From Clostridiaceae bacterium (GTDB lineage Bacteria; Bacillota; Clostridia; Oscillospirales; Acutalibacteraceae), in assembly GCA_904501895.1 (NCBI GenBank), contig CAJGCX010000095.1, forward strand, positions 1 through 6,815: a stretch of DNA of 6,815 bases. Direction: 5' to 3'. Under the pieces are notes generated by a model, which did no database searches, was not told the origin of the DNA, and saw only the letters and a list, made by a program, of their open reading frames with translations. The position numbers were made by a program, and so were the translations under genes. Below are positions 1 to 6,131 of the stretch, piece after piece; position 1 is the stretch's first letter; each line of letters opens with the position of its first letter.

Positions 1-1
1 C

Positions 2-1168
2 GGTGTTTCAACTGCATTGTGTTTAGGTGGCTTCGGTTCAGTTTTCTGGATGTGGGTAATTGCAATTGTAGGTAGTGCATCTGCATTTGTTGAAAGCACA
101 CTTGCACAGATTTATAAGAGAAAAGGACCTGATGGATGCTATGGTGGACCTGCATATTATATTGAAAGTGCGTTACATTGTAAGCCATTAGCAATAATCT
201 TCTCAATTCTTCTTATAATTACTTATGGCTTCGGTTTCAATATGTTGGCTTCATATAATCTTCAGTCAACATTTTCTGGCTACAGCTTTTATAATGCTGA
301 AACATCACCTTGGATTATCGGCTTGATTGTTGCTGTAATCGTTGGCTATTGCCTTTTTGGTGGTGGTAAACGAGTTATTAAGGTATCAAGTACACTTGTT
401 CCTGTAATGGGTGTTGCCTATATTCTTATTGCTTTAATTATTGTATTTATGAATATAAAGCTTTTACCTGATATTTTTGAAACAATTTTTAAGGAAGCAT
501 TTAATTTTAAGGCAATCTTCGGTGGATTCAGTGGCTCTTGCGTAATGTTCGGTATCAAGAGAGGTCTTTTCAGTAACGAAGCAGGTGTAGGCTCAGCACC
601 AAATGCCTCAGCATCTGCTGAGGTTAATCACCCTGTAAAGCAAGGCCTTGTTCAGGTGCTGTCAGTATTTATTGATACAATTCTTGTTTGTTCTGCAACT
701 GCATTTATGTGTATGAGCTCAAGTGTTGAGCCATCAGCCGAGCTTTCAGGTGCACCTTTTGTTCAGGCAGCACTTACTAAAACACTTGGTTCATTTGGTC
801 CTGTGTTCATTACAGTTGCAATGATTCTTTTTGCATTTACAACCCTTATCGGAAACCTTTTCTATGTAGATAAGTGTATTTACCACATTTTCGGTAAAAA
901 GCCTGGAAAAGCATTTATGAGCATTTATTACATTATTGCATCAGTTGTTATTTTTGTTGGTGCGGGACTTAATGCAGATTTACTTTGGGGAATTGCCGAC
1001 GTTACAATGGGTGCTATGACAATTATCAATATGCCTGTTATTATCCTACTTGGTAAGTATGCATTCAGAGCATTGAAGGATTATGAAAAACAGCGTGAAA
1101 ACGGTTCAGAGCCTGTTTTTAAAGCAAAAAATATAGATTTACCACATAAGACAGATTATTGGAATTAA
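2..1168 (+). CDS. Alanine/glycine:cation symporter (AGCS family), 5' end missing
   Basis: Inner-membrane secondary transporter of the AGCS family, which takes up alanine or glycine with Na+ (or H+). The reading frame is open to the left edge, so the gene starts outside the window; the TTG at 17 is internal. About 388 residues are visible of a family length near 450-480. The AGCS signature lies at bases 26-73 (GGFGSVFWMWVIAIVG; the second small residue is Ser where the pattern expects Gly/Ala), followed by the conserved FVESTLAQIYK. The second family block, GLFSNEAGVGSAPNA, starts near base 563. Many hydrophobic segments alternate with short loops, and the C-terminal tail after about base 1070 is hydrophilic, as in relatives. 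The family call is firm; whether the substrate is Ala, Gly or another small amino acid cannot be read from sequence. The stop overlaps the ribosome binding site of the next gene. Confidence 0.93.
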   Translation, partial: GVSTALCLGGFGSVFWMWVIAIVGSASAFVESTLAQIYKRKGPDGCYGGPAYYIESALHCKPLAIIFSILLIITYGFGFNMLASYNLQSTFSGYSFYNAETSPWIIGLIVAVIVGYCLFGGGKRVIKVSSTLVPVMGVAYILIALIIVFMNIKLLPDIFETIFKEAFNFKAIFGGFSGSCVMFGIKRGLFSNEAGVGSAPNASASAEVNHPVKQGLVQVLSVFIDTILVCSATAFMCMSSSVEPSAELSGAPFVQAALTKTLGSFGPVFITVAMILFAFTTLIGNLFYVDKCIYHIFGKKPGKAFMSIYYIIASVVIFVGAGLNADLLWGIADVTMGAMTIINMPVIILLGKYAFRALKDYEKQRENGSEPVFKAKNIDLPHKTDYWN

Positions 1169-1177
1169 GGTGATATT

Positions 1178-1897
1178 ATGCGTAAATTATCTAAAAAGCT
1201 TAAAGCACTATTAGTATTTTTGCTAGTATTTGCTTGTGTGTTTACATTCTTGTTTTTCAATGGATATTCAGGTCTTCATTTAAGAAAAAAAGCAAATGAT
1301 GGACAAATAAAGGTTGCTTGTGTCGGCGACAGTGTTACATATGGTCACGCTGTTGACATTTGGTTTAAAAATAATTATCCTGTTGTTTTGCAGAATTTAT
1401 TAGGCGATGAATATCTTGTTAATAATTATGGTGTAAGTTGTGCAACAATTCAGAAAACAGGCGATTTCCCATATTTGAAAACTAAATCATATAAGCCAAG
1501 TATAGAATTTGATGCTGATATCCTTGTTTTTATGCTTGGTAGTAATGATACAAAACCATACAATTGGACAGATAAGGAAACATTTAAAAAAGAATATATA
1601 GAGCTTCTTAATTCATATTTAAACGATAATAATCCTGAAGTATATCTTTGTACAGTGTCCAGAGTCTTTTATAAGGACCCTGAACAAACTACAGGAGAAT
1701 CAACTTATTTTGTTCAGGAAAATATTATTAAGATTGTAAATGAAGTTGTAAGAGAAATTGCTGAAGAATTCGATTATAACTTAATTGATATTTATTCTGT
1801 AACAAATGAGCACAGAGAATGGTATAAGGATTACGTTCATCCGGAAGCAGATGGTGCAAAAGCAATTGCCGAAGAAATCTACAATAATATTAAGTAA
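1178..1897 (+). CDS. Membrane-anchored SGNH/GDSL-family hydrolase
   Basis: A 239-residue SGNH hydrolase, a fold that includes esterases, lipases and carbohydrate deacetylases. Residues 1-8 are basic and about 9-28 form one hydrophobic helix. No lipobox is evident (Cys20 lies inside the helix without the usual Leu-x-Gly/Ala context), so it is probably a signal anchor placing the enzyme on the outer face of the membrane. Block I is GDSVT with nucleophile Ser52; the block II glycine is probably Gly85; block III is GSND (121-124); block V is DYVHP with Asp218 and His221. The full catalytic set is present. The start follows the symporter stop by 9 bases, and its site AAGGTGA (1167-1173) overlaps that stop, so the two are probably co-transcribed and coupled. 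The substrate is unknown: cell-wall acyl groups or dietary esters are equally possible. Confidence 0.85.
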   Translation: MRKLSKKLKALLVFLLVFACVFTFLFFNGYSGLHLRKKANDGQIKVACVGDSVTYGHAVDIWFKNNYPVVLQNLLGDEYLVNNYGVSCATIQKTGDFPYLKTKSYKPSIEFDADILVFMLGSNDTKPYNWTDKETFKKEYIELLNSYLNDNNPEVYLCTVSRVFYKDPEQTTGESTYFVQENIIKIVNEVVREIAEEFDYNLIDIYSVTNEHREWYKDYVHPEADGAKAIAEEIYNNIK

Positions 1898-1899
1898 AG

Positions 1900-1936
1900 A
1901 AAATCACTCCTTGTAGTAAGTTACAGGAGTGATTTT
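1900..1936. terminator. Bidirectional intrinsic terminator between convergent genes
   Basis: Bases 1900-1910 (AAAATCACTCC) pair exactly with 1926-1936 (GGAGTGATTTT). After a one-base bulge, TGTA (1912-1915) pairs with TACA (1922-1925), leaving a six-base loop. The run of T on the plus side and of A (T on the minus strand) on the other means it can serve both the SGNH hydrolase gene and the converging DAHP synthase gene, whose stop is 8 bases away. Confidence 0.88.
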
Positions 1937-1944
1937 TATATCTT

Positions 1945-2973
1945 TTATAGAATTTCAGCTAAATCGTAAATAAGTCTTTCTGTCTTTTCCCAACCAAGGC
2001 ATGGGTCAGTTATTGACTTACCGTAAATGCCTTCCTCAGGCTTCTGCGCACCGTCTTCAATATAACTTTCAATCATAAGACCCTTGACAAGCTTCTTAAC
2101 ATCAGCTGAATGACGACAGCTGTGAAGCACTTCTTTTGCAATTCTTGGCTGCTCCATCCACTGCTTACCTGAGTTAGCGTGGTTTGTATCTATGATAACT
2201 GCAGGGTTACTGAGATTTGTCTTTGCATAAGCCTCTGCAAGGTGAATAAGGTCTTCGTAGTGGTAGTTAGGCATTGATTGTCCGTGCTTGTTAACATATC
2301 CTCTTAAAATTGCGTGAGCAAGGGGATTACCCTGACTTTCAACTTCCCAACCTCTGTAAATAAATGTGTGTGAGTGCTGAGCAGCTGTGATTGAGTTCAT
2401 CATAACTGAAATGTCACCACTTGTCGGATTTTTCATACCAACAGGAATATCAAGACCACTTGAAGTAAGTCTGTGCTTCTGATTTTCAACAGACCTTGCA
2501 CCGATTGCAATGTAAGAAAGAATATCAGAAAGGTATCTGTAATTTTCAGGGTAAAGCATTTCATCAGCACATGTAAATCCTGTTTCCTTAATTGCTCTCA
2601 TATGCAGATTTCTGATAGCAACAACACCCTTAAGCATATCCTCGCTCTTATTTGGGTCAGGCTGATGTAACATACCCTTGTATCCATTACCGGTTGTTCG
2701 TGGCTTGTTTGTATAAATTCTTGGAATAATAAGGATTTTGTCAGAAACCTTATCCTGAACAGTTCTTAAGCGTGATATGTAGTCGATTACGCTGTCGTCC
2801 TTATCTGCAGAGCAAGGACCGATAAGTAAAACAAATCTGTCATCCTTGCCTTCAAAAATATTCTTTATTTCTTCATCTCTTTTAATCTTAATTGCCTCAA
2901 GGTCAGGAGTAAGAGGATATTGTTCCTTAATTTCTTTTGGGATTGGTAATTTGCGTTTGAAATTCATATTCAT
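1945..2973 (-). CDS. aroF: 3-deoxy-7-phosphoheptulonate (DAHP) synthase, class I
   Basis: First enzyme of the shikimate pathway: condenses phosphoenolpyruvate and erythrose 4-phosphate to DAHP in the cytoplasm. At 342 residues it is close to E. coli AroG (350) and looks complete. Recognisable blocks are GPCS (52-55), KPRTT (90-94), GARSVENQKHR (158-168), VGMKN (178-182), DTNHANSGKQ (262-271), MIESYIEDG (300-308) and YGKSITDPCLGWE (317-329). The four metal ligands of the family are all present: Cys54, His265, Glu302 and Asp323. Met1 is preferred over Met3 because AGGAGG (2983-2988) is 9 bases upstream. It is the last gene of the pheA operon, starting 20 bases after the tyrA stump. Which amino acid feedback-inhibits it (Phe, Tyr or Trp) cannot be told here; the symbol aroF is generic. 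Confidence 0.95.
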   Translation of the reverse strand: MNMNFKRKLPIPKEIKEQYPLTPDLEAIKIKRDEEIKNIFEGKDDRFVLLIGPCSADKDDSVIDYISRLRTVQDKVSDKILIIPRIYTNKPRTTGNGYKGMLHQPDPNKSEDMLKGVVAIRNLHMRAIKETGFTCADEMLYPENYRYLSDILSYIAIGARSVENQKHRLTSSGLDIPVGMKNPTSGDISVMMNSITAAQHSHTFIYRGWEVESQGNPLAHAILRGYVNKHGQSMPNYHYEDLIHLAEAYAKTNLSNPAVIIDTNHANSGKQWMEQPRIAKEVLHSCRHSADVKKLVKGLMIESYIEDGAQKPEEGIYGKSITDPCLGWEKTERLIYDLAEIL

Positions 2974-2993
2974 TTTAATTTTCCTCCTGTTTA

Positions 2994-3191
2994 TTATTCT
3001 TTATCAAATAATGCTCTTCGTTCAGTTGAGCCTTCATCAATTATCTTTTCCCTTAATGCATAGTCAATTGAGCTTTGCTCTTTTGTAATAGCACTTATGT
3101 GAAAGCCAAATCTTTTTAATGCCTTTGCATAGCTACCACCTAAAAGGCCAAGACCAACTATACATATTTTTTTACTAACATCAACTATCAT
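2994..3191 (-). pseudogene. tyrA: tyrA remnant: N-terminal piece of prephenate dehydrogenase
   Basis: A 65-residue ORF matching only the start of prephenate dehydrogenase, the NAD(P)-dependent enzyme making 4-hydroxyphenylpyruvate for Tyr synthesis. The dinucleotide-binding motif GLGLLGGS (13-20) sits where it should, followed by a typical KALKRFGF and, near the expected acidic strand end, an IDEGST motif (51-56). The frame then ends in two tandem stops (TAATAA, 2991-2996) after ALFDKE, where relatives normally continue with a hydrophobic strand. The remaining ~200 residues, including the catalytic His and prephenate-binding part, are absent, and there is no room for them before the DAHP synthase start at 2973. 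The piece starts 17 bases after pheA behind a weak AGAGG site (3202-3206). Most likely a deletion remnant still translated in the operon; a repurposed small protein is possible but unsupported. Confidence 0.75.
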
Positions 3192-3208
3192 TTAGATTAT
3201 GCCTCTGA

Positions 3209-4297
3209 TTATATTTCGCTATGAGGAGCGTAAGTACCTGCAATTTTAAGCTTATCACAGATTTCACTTAATTCCTCAATCATCTTCTGTCCGTTTTCAT
3301 TTTGTGTTGTTCCATCAATTTCTATATAGAAATAATACTGCCATGAGTGTTTCTTTATCGGTCTGCTTCTCAGTGCTGTCATATTATATCCGTATTTACC
3401 GATAATGCTGATAGCCTTTGCAAGTGAACCTGCCTCATTTTTAACAGTAAACATAAGAACTGAATTTGAAAGAGTAGGGGAGTCAGCCTTAACCTTTGAA
3501 AGCACAGCAAAACGAGTTGTATTTTCACCACTTTTATTAATGTTTGCTTCGATAACCTGTAATCCGTATATTTCAGCAGTTTCAACACTTGCGATTGCAC
3601 CAAGAGTCTTGTCGTTCATATCCACAACTATCTTTGCAGCAACTGCAGTATTGTTTGATTCCTCTGTATCAAATCCACGAAGCTTAATATAATCGTGACA
3701 TTGACTGAGCGCCTGTGGGTGACTTGTGACTTTTTTAATATCATCAATAGTAGCATCTGCAAGACCTAAAAGATTCTGATGAATTTCAAGCTCATAGATT
3801 CCGTTTATATAAAGACTACCTGAGAAAATAAGGTCAATAGTATGACCAACCTCACCTGCATAGCTATTTTCAATAGGAAGAACTGCAACGTCACTTTCTC
3901 CACGTACAACTGAGTCATAAGCTGATTTAAAATCTCTGTATGATACTCTTTTGCTTTCGGGGAAGATTCTACCCGCCGCAATGTGAGCAAAAGCACCTTC
4001 AACACCACTGTAAGCTACCTTAAGACCATTCTGTAAACGATATTGATATGAACGAGAAATGCCCATAAGATTCTTGATATAGTCTATATAATATCCTCTG
4101 ATTACATCATCATCAACAAGTGATGCGTTTTTCTCAATAACAGCGTTTTCTCTGTCTTTATCAAGAATAGGAAGACCAAATTCCTTTTTATATTCAGACA
4201 CCATTTCAGCAGCCCTCATTCTCTCAACGAACAATTCTGCCATCTGAGCGTCAACCTTATTTATAATTTTTCTTGCTTCTTCCAAATTGTTTGACAT
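3209..4297 (-). CDS. pheA: P-protein: bifunctional chorismate mutase / prephenate dehydratase
   Basis: Cytoplasmic enzyme converting chorismate to prephenate and then to phenylpyruvate, committing flux to Phe. It has 362 residues in three domains. The AroQ-type chorismate mutase (about 4-85) keeps Arg9, Arg26, Lys37, Asp46, Arg49 and Glu50, matching active-site positions of E. coli PheA. The prephenate dehydratase domain (about 92-268) has VAYSGVEGAF, the PIENSYAGEV block (141-150) and the catalytic TTRF motif (260-263). The C-terminal ACT domain (about 279-355) has NEAGSLAK (287-294) and RSRP (310-313). I start at 4297 because AAAGGAAC (4305-4312) lies correctly upstream. An in-frame ATG at 4363 would add 22 residues encoded by the terminator hairpin and is not used. 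It heads the minus-strand operon and is controlled by the leader upstream. ACT domains in this family bind Phe for feedback inhibition. Confidence 0.96.
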   Translation of the reverse strand: MSNNLEEARKIINKVDAQMAELFVERMRAAEMVSEYKKEFGLPILDKDRENAVIEKNASLVDDDVIRGYYIDYIKNLMGISRSYQYRLQNGLKVAYSGVEGAFAHIAAGRIFPESKRVSYRDFKSAYDSVVRGESDVAVLPIENSYAGEVGHTIDLIFSGSLYINGIYELEIHQNLLGLADATIDDIKKVTSHPQALSQCHDYIKLRGFDTEESNNTAVAAKIVVDMNDKTLGAIASVETAEIYGLQVIEANINKSGENTTRFAVLSKVKADSPTLSNSVLMFTVKNEAGSLAKAISIIGKYGYNMTALRSRPIKKHSWQYYFYIEIDGTTQNENGQKMIEELSEICDKLKIAGTYAPHSEI

Positions 4298-4317
4298 AAA
4301 TATCGTTCCTTTCAGAT

Positions 4318-4351
4318 AAAAAACCTCACTTGCATTTATTACAAGTGAGGT
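4318..4351 (-). terminator. Attenuator terminator (regions 3:4) before pheA
   Basis: On the minus strand, ACCTCACTTG (4351-4342) pairs perfectly with CAAGTGAGGT (4332-4323) across a 9-base loop and is followed by five further T (4322-4318). This is a complete intrinsic terminator, yet it lies between the operon promoter and pheA, with the pheA ribosome binding site starting 6 bases later. A terminator in this place is expected only if it is conditional. Its 5' arm can instead pair with the end of the leader ORF. Confidence 0.93.
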
Positions 4352-4486
4352 ATCTAAAAACAAATTTAATATGCTTTAAAGAATGTTTTAGGCTCTCACA
4401 AGTAACTTTTTCATAGCAAAATAAGCATAGCCAAAATAAAAAGCTACGCTAAAGCTAAAGAAATATTTACTTGCACATGTAAGAGC
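4338..4486 (-). promoter_or_regulatory. Ribosome-mediated attenuator: alternative 1:2 and 2:3 pairings
   Basis: Pairings found by eye on the minus-strand RNA. Region 1 (leader codons 4-10): GCUCU (4486-4482) and CAAGUAA (4473-4467). Region 2 (codons 30-35): UUACUUG (4405-4399) and AGAGC (4396-4392). These give 12 pairs around an 8/2 internal loop (1:2 protector). Region 2 can instead pair with region 3: GUUAC (4406-4402) with GUAAU (4342-4338) and GUGAG (4399-4395) with CUCAC (4349-4345), separated by a UU/UU mismatch (2:3 antiterminator). Region 3 is also the 5' arm of the terminator. Expected logic: a ribosome stalled on Phe/Tyr codons covers region 1, frees region 2, and transcription continues; a ribosome reaching the stop covers region 2 and the terminator forms. 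No T-box consensus is seen. Structure is seen; mechanism is inferred from the E. coli phe and trp leaders. Confidence 0.82.
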
Positions 4487-4495
4487 TAAGTTCAT
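4388..4495 (-). CDS. Phe/Tyr-rich leader peptide (pheL-like), 35 aa
   Basis: A 35-codon ORF lying wholly in the pheA leader. It starts ATG AAC TTA and ends GCC TAA. Residues 11-26 read YFFSFSVAFYFGYAYF: six Phe (12, 13, 15, 19, 21, 26) and four Tyr (11, 20, 23, 25), so 10 of 16 residues are aromatic. A GAAGG site (4504-4508) is 8 bases upstream of the ATG, and the predicted transcript start is only about 25 bases upstream. The position of the aromatic codons between RNA regions 1 and 2, and the terminator following, mark it as a translational sensor of charged tRNA-Phe and tRNA-Tyr, not a functional protein. E. coli pheL is the known analogue (15 residues, 7 Phe). A small hydrophobic membrane peptide is the alternative, but it would not explain the RNA pairings. 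Confidence 0.85.
   Translation of the reverse strand: MNLALTCASKYFFSFSVAFYFGYAYFAMKKLLVRA
4424..4450 (-). other. Hairpin inside the leader ORF, possible pause site
   Basis: On the minus strand AGCGUAGC (4450-4443) pairs with GCUAUGCU (4431-4424), eight pairs including one G.U, with a further possible U.G pair and a U-rich loop. It falls in the middle of the aromatic codons (codons 16-24). In known attenuators an early hairpin pauses RNA polymerase until the ribosome catches up; here that role is only inferred. In E. coli leaders the pause hairpin is the 1:2 structure, so this could be incidental. Confidence 0.4.
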
Positions 4496-4526
4496 ATTAA
4501 ATACCTTCAAAACTGAATTTTTCCAT

Positions 4527-4555
4527 ATTATATTCCTAAAAAATTCAAATGTCAA
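4527..4555 (-). promoter_or_regulatory. Sigma-A promoter of the pheA operon
   Basis: Perfect consensus on the minus strand: -35 TTGACA (4555-4550), 17-base spacer, -10 TATAAT (4532-4527). Transcription should start near 4520, giving a leader of about 223 bases to the pheA ATG. A consensus promoter is what an operon controlled mainly by downstream attenuation would be expected to have; no overlapping operator is evident. Confidence 0.92.
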
Positions 4556-4692
4556 TAGAAAAACGGAAAAATCTTTTATCGATTTAATGTGTTAAATTTG
4601 TTGTGTCGATTATATCATATTAATATTATTACATATTGTCATTGAGAAATAAGGATTAATTTATACTTAGAATGTTAAATATCATTTTTCTA
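4556..4692. other. AT-rich spacer between divergent promoters
   Basis: No gene, RNA or convincing operator is seen here. It separates the -35 box of the pheA promoter from that of the GH30 operon. It is very AT-rich, with short palindromes such as ATATTAATAT near 4618-4627. A regulator of the sugar operon could bind here, but no clear dyad near the promoter supports a specific site. Confidence 0.6.
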
Positions 4693-4721
4693 TTTACAGA
4701 TTAATTCTCAGTTGTTATAAT
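4693..4721 (+). promoter_or_regulatory. Sigma-A promoter of the GH30-GNAT-GH43 operon
   Basis: TTTACA (4693-4698; five of six match TTGACA), 17-base spacer, TATAAT (4716-4721) with an extended TG one base before it (4713-4714). Transcription should start near 4728, about 26 bases before the GH30 start codon. The ribosome binding site AAGGTGG is at 4740-4746. Confidence 0.85.
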
Positions 4722-4753
4722 CAAGAAAAGGTGTTTCATAAGGTGGGGATATT

Positions 4754-6121
4754 ATGAAAATAAATTTAAGAGAAATGAAAAAATTACAGACACTCAAGGG
4801 CTGGGGTACATCTGCTTGTTGGTGGAGTCAGTACTGTGCTGACGAAAAGGCAGCAGAGGAAATTGCAGAGCTTTTATATGGTGACACAGGTCTTGGTCTT
4901 AATATTTACCGTTACAATATCGGTGGTGGCACAGACCCTGACAACTGTCGTGTTAAAAATCCTTGGAGAGTAACGGAAAGCTTTTATATATACGACCGTG
5001 AGAATGAAACAGGGGAATATGATTTTACTGCTGATAAAACTGCTGTCAGTATGATGAAACGATGCCTGGATAAGGGTAATGTTGACACTCTTATTGTCTT
5101 TGCAAATTCGCCTCATTTTGCTCACACATCAACAGGGCAGGCATCAGGAAGTCTTATGATGCACACTTGCAATCTTCCTATGTCAAATTACAGAAAATTT
5201 GCGGATTATTTCTTAACCTGCACACAAGCACTTATTGATATGGGATTTCCTGTTAAATATGTTAGTCCCATAAATGAGCCTCAGTGGAAATGGGGTGGTA
5301 GTTACGTATGGCAGGAGGGATGTCACTACGAAACTGAAGAAATGGTAGCAGTTTATCACGTTTTTGCAGAGGAAATTATCAAAAGAGGAATTGATGTTAA
5401 GCTTTATGGTCCTGAAAGTGGTCAGATGATGGGGCTTACTCCTGAATATATTAAGGCAATCACAGAGGACGAAACCATTATGAAGGTAATGGATATTTTT
5501 GCTTATCACTCATACCATGATGATAATAATCCAAATATACGACTTGAATTCAAAAAGGAAATTGTTGAAAAATATCCGGAGTTTCGTTTTGATATGAGTG
5601 AATGGTGTGAATTGCCTAATAAGAGTCACACAAAGAATTTTAAGGGTGCATTGATTACTGCACGAATTATCGGTCAGGATTTAATCTATGCAGGTGCAGA
5701 AAGCTGGACCTCATGGGTTGCTGTTAATCAGTTTTCAATTAAGGAAGACGGAAATGATTATTCCGATGCAACAATTACCGCTACTAACGATTTTTCCGAG
5801 TGGTATGTTGCACGAAGATATTGGGGATTTGCACATTTCGCAAAATATATTCCGATTGATTCAGTTTGCCTTGATAACGGATTTTTCCCTGATGAAAATA
5901 ACGATTTCAATGCCTTTTCATTCTTAACACCAAACGGTGAAACAGTAACAGTTGTTGTAAATGAGGGTGAAGAAAGAGAAGTTACTATCGACGGACGTTA
6001 TGCTGAAATGAAAATTATTCAGTCAGTTGATGAAGACTATCTTAATGAAATTTACAACGGTGAATTTAAAGATACAATTACAGTAAAACAGAACAGTATT
6101 CTTACTGTGATTATGAAATAA
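4754..6121 (+). CDS. Glycoside hydrolase family 30, endo-beta-1,6-galactanase-like
   Basis: A 455-residue GH30 enzyme: retaining (beta/alpha)8 barrel with a side beta-sandwich. The N-terminal GWGTSACWWS (16-25) and RYNIGGG (53-59) resemble the endo-beta-1,6-galactanase-like group. The acid/base is probably Glu175 in SPINEPQ (171-177) and the nucleophile probably Glu283 in MSEW (281-284); HSYHDD (252-257) lies between. From about 360 the sequence turns into beta-rich segments, ending in the NSILTVIMK strand, as in GH30 C-terminal domains. There is no signal peptide, so it should act in the cytoplasm on imported oligosaccharides rather than on polymer. Candidate substrates are beta-1,6-galacto-oligosaccharides; beta-1,6-glucan or other GH30 substrates are not excluded. 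First gene of its operon; the next starts 10 bases after the stop. Confidence 0.85.
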   Translation: MKINLREMKKLQTLKGWGTSACWWSQYCADEKAAEEIAELLYGDTGLGLNIYRYNIGGGTDPDNCRVKNPWRVTESFYIYDRENETGEYDFTADKTAVSMMKRCLDKGNVDTLIVFANSPHFAHTSTGQASGSLMMHTCNLPMSNYRKFADYFLTCTQALIDMGFPVKYVSPINEPQWKWGGSYVWQEGCHYETEEMVAVYHVFAEEIIKRGIDVKLYGPESGQMMGLTPEYIKAITEDETIMKVMDIFAYHSYHDDNNPNIRLEFKKEIVEKYPEFRFDMSEWCELPNKSHTKNFKGALITARIIGQDLIYAGAESWTSWVAVNQFSIKEDGNDYSDATITATNDFSEWYVARRYWGFAHFAKYIPIDSVCLDNGFFPDENNDFNAFSFLTPNGETVTVVVNEGEEREVTIDGRYAEMKIIQSVDEDYLNEIYNGEFKDTITVKQNSILTVIMK

Positions 6122-6131
6122 GGGTAAAACT

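Noticed and set aside
17..19. TTG at 17 as the start of the symporter
   Set aside because: The frame is open to the left edge, and the upstream codons (GVSTA) fit the family alignment, so the true start is outside the window.
4298..4363. In-frame 22-residue N-terminal extension of pheA from an ATG at 4363
   Set aside because: It is encoded by the attenuator terminator, lacks a good ribosome binding site, and the internal ATG at 4297 has a well-spaced AAAGGAAC and begins the chorismate mutase domain as expected.
4298..4520. T-box riboswitch in the pheA leader
   Set aside because: No AGGGTGGNACCGCG-like T-box sequence and no room for a Stem I; the leader is occupied by the aromatic ORF and its pairings.
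4499..4526. Short minus-strand ORF from an ATG at 4526 (MEKFSFEGI) as an alternative leader peptide
   Set aside because: Its start codon directly abuts the -10 box and lies upstream of the predicted transcript start, so it should not be in the RNA.
4643..4710. Inverted TGAGAA (4643-4648) and TTCTCA (4705-4710), plus two GATTAAT copies, as operator sites
   Set aside because: The arms are only 6 bases and more than 50 bases apart in very AT-rich DNA; chance is a sufficient explanation.
5213..5509. Antisense ORF of 98 codons across the GH30 gene
   Set aside because: It lies opposite a clearly conserved gene, has no ribosome binding site or recognisable domain, and its composition is that of a complementary-strand shadow.
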